A DNA stretch of 64,000 nt, taken from the NCBI RefSeq assembly GCF_036017035.1, contig NZ_JAYXHS010000004.1, positions 62,001-126,000 on the forward strand, in the 5' to 3' direction. Below the pieces are notes generated by a model, which was not told the origin of the DNA, did not search any database, and saw only the letters and a list, made by a program, of their open reading frames with translations. Shown piece after piece: positions 59,258 to 64,000 of the stretch; the first letter of the stretch is position 1, and each line of letters starts with the position of its first letter. The position numbers and the translations under genes are program-made. The stretch is from Viridibacterium silvisoli. GTDB lineage: Bacteria > Pseudomonadota > Gammaproteobacteria > Burkholderiales > Rhodocyclaceae.

Positions 59258-60238
59258 TCATTGCAAGCATTTCTTGTCGCTAACTCCATTGGCCTTGCAT
59301 CGCATCAAGGATTCTTTCATATCACGGGTAGCCAAGTTATTGGCGCCCAAAGTCTTCGTTATGGTTTGTTTGTTCAGATAAAAAGCAAGATAGTTATTTG
59401 CCACTGACTGAAACTGCCCGGCTTGTACAGTTCTGCAGTCGCCGCTAACGGGGCGAGGTGCGCTCTTCAGTACAAAGCTGGGCAAAAATTGCGCACTAAA
59501 ACATCGCTTCTCAATCTCGTTAAGTGGCACATATCCACCGGACGTCGTATCGCCTTGAGCATAGATCAAAGCTTTTGTACCCGTTTGCTCAAAATCCCCT
59601 GCGCATTGGCCGTTTGGATCAAAATTGAATTGCATCGAACCGGCGACTGCTTTGTTGTCAGAATTTTGTGCGTCAATATCTTTTTGCACGGCTGAATTCG
59701 CAAAGGATATAAGGTAACTTGCAGCTTGGGTGTACGGCGAAGAAGGTATTGGAAGTTTCGACCCGCTCGTGATTGAATCAAGTGTTTGCAAAGCCGTGCC
59801 CCACCCGGATCTATCTTTCACGTTCACTAACGTTATATCCGCCCCGATTCCAGAATACACAACGGAATCTTGCTTTAAAACCAGCCCACTCACAATAGAA
59901 TACTCAATTGGAATCGAGTACTGGCCTGCAGGTCCTTCGCCAATTTTGGCACTCGCCATAAGGGGGTAGACAATTGGCACCTGCGGAACCGGATCAGTTT
60001 GAACTTTGGCTTTAATTATTATGGATACCTCTTTGTCTTTCGTCAGGAACTGTGAGTTTTTGCTTATCACCAAACTGCGCAAGGTAAGCCAAAGCTTATC
60101 TTTATATGGATCTATACAGCGAGATTGGGCCTCTTCGTCAACCCTTACAATTCTTCCTCCCCCCAGCTGTGCGAATGCGCTATCGGACAAAAATAAAGAC
60201 ACTACTGAGAGAAAGACAAATAACTTCTGAAATGTCAT
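59258..60238 (-). CDS. Secreted protein of unknown function, partner of the CHAT lipoprotein
   Basis: Encodes 326 aa from the ATG at 60238 with ribosome site AAGGGGA; earlier in-frame codons lie in the upstream gene. No family recognised. Seen: a signal peptide of about 23 residues (MTFQKLFVFLSVVSLFLS then DSAFAQ), a mature protein of beta-rich character with DKLWLTLRSLVISKNSQFLT, KEVSIIIKAKVQTDPVPQVP, YSIPIEYSIVSGLVLKQDSV, and several cysteines (CIDPYKD, GQCAGDFEQ, EKRCFSAQ, SGDCRTV, MRCKANG, KCLQ) that could form disulfides outside the cytosol. Its ATG overlaps the CHAT gene's stop by 4 bp, so the two are translationally coupled. AT-rich codon use differs from the core genes. Confidence 0.7.
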   Translation of the reverse strand: MTFQKLFVFLSVVSLFLSDSAFAQLGGGRIVRVDEEAQSRCIDPYKDKLWLTLRSLVISKNSQFLTKDKEVSIIIKAKVQTDPVPQVPIVYPLMASAKIGEGPAGQYSIPIEYSIVSGLVLKQDSVVYSGIGADITLVNVKDRSGWGTALQTLDSITSGSKLPIPSSPYTQAASYLISFANSAVQKDIDAQNSDNKAVAGSMQFNFDPNGQCAGDFEQTGTKALIYAQGDTTSGGYVPLNEIEKRCFSAQFLPSFVLKSAPRPVSGDCRTVQAGQFQSVANNYLAFYLNKQTITKTLGANNLATRDMKESLMRCKANGVSDKKCLQ

Positions 60239-62316
60239 TGATTTTCCCCTTTTGCAATTACAGAATCTATATTTCCTGGGCCCGGTGGAACACATGCGCG
60301 AACTCCACCATCTCCAAGCGTCATATAAGCCAATGCAGCGGGCCCATATGGATGCCCACCTGGCGGGGAGACGTCCTTGAGCCGCTTAACAGCGTCAAAT
60401 CTTGCTCTTGATATTGAATACGAAGCATCAGAGCCATTTTTTTGTAGTACATCTGAAAAAAGATTGAGAAATGTGCCAGCCATTTCGGCATCAACCTTAA
60501 CTGAAGTCGCGATAATGGCGCTCATGTCTCTTTCCGCTAGTTTCTGAACAAACTCAGACTGACCAATTCCCACCGTCCCACAGCCGTTAAGAATAGCTAT
60601 GGACGGGAATGTAAAACGCCTGCGAAGAGCATTCGCCATAATGGAGTCCCCCCCTTCTTCGCAGAGCTCGTCTGCATAGCAAAGTCGCCCCGGTGCATGA
60701 TGACTTAACGTAACCAAAGCAAGGCCGCTAGACTCAACATCCGAAGCGCCAATCCACTGAGAGAATTCGGGAATTTCGTTTTCGCTGAAAATAGATTTCT
60801 CGCTAGCCGATTTATATCGCGGAATCCAATCCTTAAAGGCATTGTATGCATTCTTGAACAGCCCTTCACGGGCGTCAGGAATTAAAAAAAACCATCGACT
60901 TATACATTGCGAAGAGCTTAGATATGGACGGTCAGACAGATATCCCTCAATGTTTACATCGAAACCCAAGAATGCCTCCTCCCCATCCGACAGCGGAACT
61001 ACCATCATATTTAACGGCAATAAGCTAAATCGCTGATCTCTCTTGATTGTCCGTATATACAATATCGGCGCCCCTTCGGCTATAGAGGCCTTTTTTACGA
61101 AAGAACGAAAAACGTCTTCCGCGTTGCGTGCATCCACGTCGGGATAATCAAACAAGGCGTTGTATAGCGCTCTCCCTCCTTGTAAAAAGGCAGAGTTATC
61201 CTTCGGCCGTTCTATAGGCTGCGCAATCACTGAGTTAAAGGACGGGACTATCTGCGTCGTGACAATATTTTCAAGGCTATCTGCCGTAATTGGGATATGC
61301 CATCCTACATAGCCCGGCCTCGAATTGTCACCACATGTTTGGCAATAAAAAACAGCAGCCAATGCGTCTTCACCGAGATCGAGCAAATGCAAAGATGCAT
61401 CGGGGGCATTTGAATTTTGTTTTCCCAGCATTCCGACAGGTGGCCGACTTATATGGGGAGAGGGTCCGCACTTAATGGCAGAGCTGCCACCCACACATAA
61501 ACTAAGCGAAATTTCATCAATCGGACGCCTGTCAACCCAAAAGGAAAATGCTATAGAGCCTTCTCCTTGTTTTTGTGTTGATCGGAAAGTGAAGTAGTTT
61601 CTGCCTAAGCTAAATTTGTCAAGCAACTCAAATAGGTCTGCATCGGTATATGAAGATCCCTGTTTTTTCTGAAGCGCGTCATATGCGCCGAGCTCCCGCA
61701 TTTTCTTGAGATCCACCTCGAAAGTTAATAGCCTTTTGCTATTTTCTGCCCTTAAGAAAAATCTTGGATCGGGTATTGCAAAGACCTCTATGAGAAGAAT
61801 ATCTTCATTCGATTTGACCAAAGTTTCTCGCAGATTTTTACTAATTTCGGATGATGGCAGGTCGATGGATTCATTCAACATGGAAAGATCAATGCCAACC
61901 GAAAATTCTTTCGAGTTCGCTATTTTCCTTAAGAGGGAAGGCTTCGTTTTCAGGTCGACCGGGGTTTGAGCCCAAACAAACCATTTAGGACCGGACTCAT
62001 GTACTTCATACCATGAAGACGTCGATGACTCTGCGTCCAATTCAGAAATCCCCAAATCTTTGGAAATTGATCTGGCGATCTTGAATCTCTCCTGTTCGAA
62101 TCGACTTACAACTTCAGCCTCATCCGTGGGCGCTTGATTTACAGCACCAGGCGCAGGAGCAGCTACGGGCGCGGAGGCTTCCACTGCAGCGGAAGGCGCT
62201 TCCTCTGTCTTAGAACATCCGACAAGGAATAAGGCGAGTAAAGCTAGGGTGCAGACGCCAGCGCTGCTATGCCGCGCAAAACCTCCGAGACCTGCAATAG
62301 ATGACAGCGCTACCAT
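60235..62316 (-). CDS. CHAT-domain (caspase-like protease) lipoprotein
   Basis: Encodes 693 aa. Seen: an N-terminal signal with lipobox LVGC (Cys34) followed by an Ala/Pro linker, so it should be a membrane-anchored lipoprotein outside the cytosol; a long middle region without a named domain; and from about residue 520 a CHAT domain, a clan CD cysteine protease fold. Its catalytic dyad is visible as His539/His540 in LVTLSHHAPGRLCY and Cys579 in SIAILNGCGTVGIGQS, followed by the conserved SAIIATSVKVDAEMAGTFLN and SISRARFDAVK helices. Bacterial CHAT proteases are mostly cytosolic defence or signalling effectors; an exported lipid-anchored form is unusual. It is the first gene of a coupled pair with the secreted protein downstream. 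Codon use is AT-rich. Substrate unknown. Confidence 0.8.
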   Translation of the reverse strand: MVALSSIAGLGGFARHSSAGVCTLALLALFLVGCSKTEEAPSAAVEASAPVAAPAPGAVNQAPTDEAEVVSRFEQERFKIARSISKDLGISELDAESSTSSWYEVHESGPKWFVWAQTPVDLKTKPSLLRKIANSKEFSVGIDLSMLNESIDLPSSEISKNLRETLVKSNEDILLIEVFAIPDPRFFLRAENSKRLLTFEVDLKKMRELGAYDALQKKQGSSYTDADLFELLDKFSLGRNYFTFRSTQKQGEGSIAFSFWVDRRPIDEISLSLCVGGSSAIKCGPSPHISRPPVGMLGKQNSNAPDASLHLLDLGEDALAAVFYCQTCGDNSRPGYVGWHIPITADSLENIVTTQIVPSFNSVIAQPIERPKDNSAFLQGGRALYNALFDYPDVDARNAEDVFRSFVKKASIAEGAPILYIRTIKRDQRFSLLPLNMMVVPLSDGEEAFLGFDVNIEGYLSDRPYLSSSQCISRWFFLIPDAREGLFKNAYNAFKDWIPRYKSASEKSIFSENEIPEFSQWIGASDVESSGLALVTLSHHAPGRLCYADELCEEGGDSIMANALRRRFTFPSIAILNGCGTVGIGQSEFVQKLAERDMSAIIATSVKVDAEMAGTFLNLFSDVLQKNGSDASYSISRARFDAVKRLKDVSPPGGHPYGPAALAYMTLGDGGVRACVPPGPGNIDSVIAKGENQ

Positions 62317-62888
62317 GACTCGCCCCGAGTGGTTTTACTAGTTCTTATGCTAGTAGCGTAGTTCGTCCTGTCGGCACTACTCGCAGGCTGCCTTTTAGGG
62401 CAGATTCTTGTTGCTGCTCCTTGTCAGAGTACGTACAGAACTCGTCGACTCAAGTGTTCCCCTCCCTGCGATTGGTCGGACTCCTACTCTGGATCACGGG
62501 TGACGCTTCCATGCCGCCCGCCTGCAAATGCGTGTCAGCAATGGGGTGCGGAAGCTGCCGTTCGCTCTCCACGCACCGACAGACCGCTTTGGCCGATCTT
62601 CTGCCGCATGCCGAATGGATTGGCAGGTCATCGGCCAAAGCCGACACAGGGACTCGGCTACAAGGACGTCTGCTTTCAACGCTAAGCTTACGACTCATCC
62701 GCAACGAACCGTGCATACGGACATACAGAGCCGGTCACTACCTAATTGGTTCCAAACCTCGACCGCATCATCAGTGCAGCTACACCCTCGGGCCTGTCGA
62801 ACAAATAGTGACTACACCCTTTTGGGCAAGAGGTTGGCCCCCTCACAATATTGTGCTTATCTAAAGTCAATAATACGGGGGAAGGACA
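62317..62888. other. Intergenic accessory DNA upstream of the CHAT gene
   Basis: 572 bp with no supported gene. It holds copy B (62595-62638) of the 44-bp dispersed repeat. A TACTAG/CTAGTA pair sits about 20 bp upstream of the CHAT start and could be a small operator. Promoters for the CHAT pair and for the rightward genes must lie here, but no consensus match is clear. Confidence 0.45.
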
Positions 62889-63101
62889 ATGAAATGGCGG
62901 AGCCGCTTGTCGCCCGACGCCAAGGCAAAAGTCGACGGCATCCTTGCGACGGACCGCGACAAGCTTAAGTCCTGGCTTTTCGGCAGCACACACCAGACGC
63001 GCCCCCGTGGCTACTACCGGCATATCGGCACTCAAACGATACGTATTTCAGATCACGCACTTGTTTGCGCCCGCGTACACATCGTCCCGAACAACGATTA
63101 A
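62889..63101 (+). CDS. Small hypothetical protein (70 aa)
   Basis: Encodes 70 aa with GGAAGGAC upstream of its ATG. No family recognised. Seen: a charged helix-forming N-terminus (MKWRSRLSPDAKAKVDGILA), then SWLFGSTHQTRPRGYYRHIG and a short beta-like end. No signal peptide. The following lipoprotein gene begins 56 bp later on the same strand, so it could be the first gene of that unit. It may also be non-coding; the ribosome site is the main support. Confidence 0.4.
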   Translation: MKWRSRLSPDAKAKVDGILATDRDKLKSWLFGSTHQTRPRGYYRHIGTQTIRISDHALVCARVHIVPNND

Positions 63102-63156
63102 AGAACACTCAGCTCCAAATCGCTATCGCTCGAAACCGCACCTTCTGGAGAATGCA

Positions 63157-64000
63157 ATGCGTCTATTCCTCAGGCTCTCAGCCCTTGTATTTTCGGGCCT
63201 TCTTGGTTGCGCAACGACACAAGACGCCGAGAATTTGCCTTCAAAAGAGATCTACAAGATTGCGCAGGCACGAACGCAAGCTAGCGGTCTGACGATACCG
63301 CCAGAAATTGTCGATATGGTCCGCTCCGTGCGATTAAGGGATGACACAACTGTCGGCCCTGAATTAGTTTTAGAGATCGAGCATGTGCTTCGATTCAAAT
63401 CGCTTACATTTAATCAAGCGCGGACACTTTGGCTGAAGGTAAAGAAACCTGCTAATTATCAGAGAGGCTCAAAACCATATGCCGTAATTCTCGCGGTGGA
63501 GGAGCTTTTCATTGAAGTTCCGCAAAACACAAATCTGGCGCCAAGACTATTTTTATTGCCAGAGAGACCATCGCCTTCACTGGTTGCTGCGCCTACAGCG
63601 TCGGGAGAGAATGGCGCGTATGACAGCGGAGTCGATGGCAAACCCGGCGCAGACGGACAACCCGGGATTGACGGCACAAGTGGGGAAGCAATTGATTTTT
63701 ATTTCCTCTTCCAGAAAATCACTACAAACAACCCCGCGCCTAGCACCGGCCCTTTCGTTCGGATATCAGCGAGAGGAGAGGATGGTCAACGGGGGAGTGA
63801 CGGCTCGCCAGGGGGCGAAGGTGGCAGCGGCGGCCGAGGGACCCCTTCACAATGTGAAATGGTTCCATTGGTGAATGCCTGTGTTGCATGCAAGGCCGCA
63901 CCGGGCCATGGGGGCTGGGGTGCAAAGGGCGGCCGCGGCGGCAATGGAGGCAATGGAGGCAATGGGGGGCGCGGCCCAACGATTTATATCGCCGGCCCTG
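63157..64000 (+). CDS. Lipoprotein with collagen-like Gly-X-Y regions (3' end outside window)
   Basis: The frame opens at the ATG at 63157 and stays open to the window edge, at least 281 codons. Seen: a lipoprotein signal peptide with lipobox LLGC (Cys18), an N-terminal domain of about 125 residues (DTTVGPELVLEIEHVLRF, KPYAVILAVEELFIEV), then collagen-like triplets (GVDGKPGADGQPGIDGTSGE), a short beta-like segment, a second glycine-rich stretch GEDGQRGSDGSPGGEGGSGG, two Cys-containing turns (CEMV, CVACKAAPGHGGWG) and repeated GGNGGN units. It is probably surface- or periplasm-exposed. It lies opposite the CHAT gene pair. No named family; collagen-like bacterial proteins often act in adhesion or as stalks. 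Confidence 0.75.
   Translation, partial: MRLFLRLSALVFSGLLGCATTQDAENLPSKEIYKIAQARTQASGLTIPPEIVDMVRSVRLRDDTTVGPELVLEIEHVLRFKSLTFNQARTLWLKVKKPANYQRGSKPYAVILAVEELFIEVPQNTNLAPRLFLLPERPSPSLVAAPTASGENGAYDSGVDGKPGADGQPGIDGTSGEAIDFYFLFQKITTNNPAPSTGPFVRISARGEDGQRGSDGSPGGEGGSGGRGTPSQCEMVPLVNACVACKAAPGHGGWGAKGGRGGNGGNGGNGGRGPTIYIAGP

Noticed and set aside
62421..62968. Several overlapping 60-147-codon frames upstream of the small 62889 gene
   Set aside because: No ribosome site, no family, Cys/Arg-rich composition, and they overlap the dispersed-repeat copy.

Overview
The window looks like a chromosomal segment of a motile Gram-negative betaproteobacterium, possibly near Rhodocyclales. This is inferred from gene content and order (tig-clpP-clpX-lon-hup-tRNA-Val-ppiD, yciB-bolA-PPIase, OmpR/EnvZ, FliA, FabI), not from a database comparison. 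The first ~54.6 kb is GC-rich, densely packed core genome. The last ~9.4 kb is accessory DNA, visibly richer in A+T from about 59.1 kb.

Layout. 0-1.3 kb: end of the flagellar sigma factor gene fliA and a MotA/MotC-type stator gene. 1.4-6.2 kb (minus strand): the stress module prkA-yeaH-spoVR. 6.7-15.3 kb: proteostasis block tig, clpP, clpX, lon, then HU, tRNA-Val(UAC) and ppiD; sigma-32-like promoters precede clpP and lon. 15.4-20.3 kb (minus): fabI, a periplasmic parvulin, bolA, yciB, then envZ and ompR with an OmpR-box-like site upstream. 20.5-31.8 kb: a small secreted protein, a polysaccharide deacetylase, tsaB-rimI-uracil-DNA glycosylase, an LplT-like transporter divergent from a LysR regulator, alr-radA, tpiA-dnaQ, and an HD-GYP-like protein that has lost its HD pair. 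32-43 kb: parE plus an overlapping membrane-protein gene, a hexapeptide acetyltransferase, a SulP transporter, PPK2, a MarR regulator divergent from a PLP aminotransferase, an M48 protease and a third parvulin. 43-54.6 kb: a complete glycogen locus, with glgP, glgB, glgX and malQ (breakdown, branching, debranching) on the minus strand and glgC-glgA (synthesis) divergent on the plus strand.

The accessory end (54.6-64 kb) starts with a degenerate three-copy direct repeat. It then carries a Fic protein fused to an AbiEi-like winged helix, whose promoter is covered by three copies of one palindromic motif; a small orphan gene between near-identical direct repeats; an unrecognised 258-aa protein; a small tyrosine/dual-specificity phosphatase; a two-gene unit encoding a CHAT-domain lipoprotein and a secreted partner; and, cut by the window edge, a lipoprotein with collagen-like Gly-X-Y stretches. 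The CHAT lipoprotein, secreted partner and collagen-like lipoprotein are the best candidate for an undescribed envelope-located system. The Fic/AbiEi fusion with its operator array is the second.

Start codons were chosen from ribosome-binding sites, overlaps with upstream genes and family N-termini; where the choice is open the entry says so.
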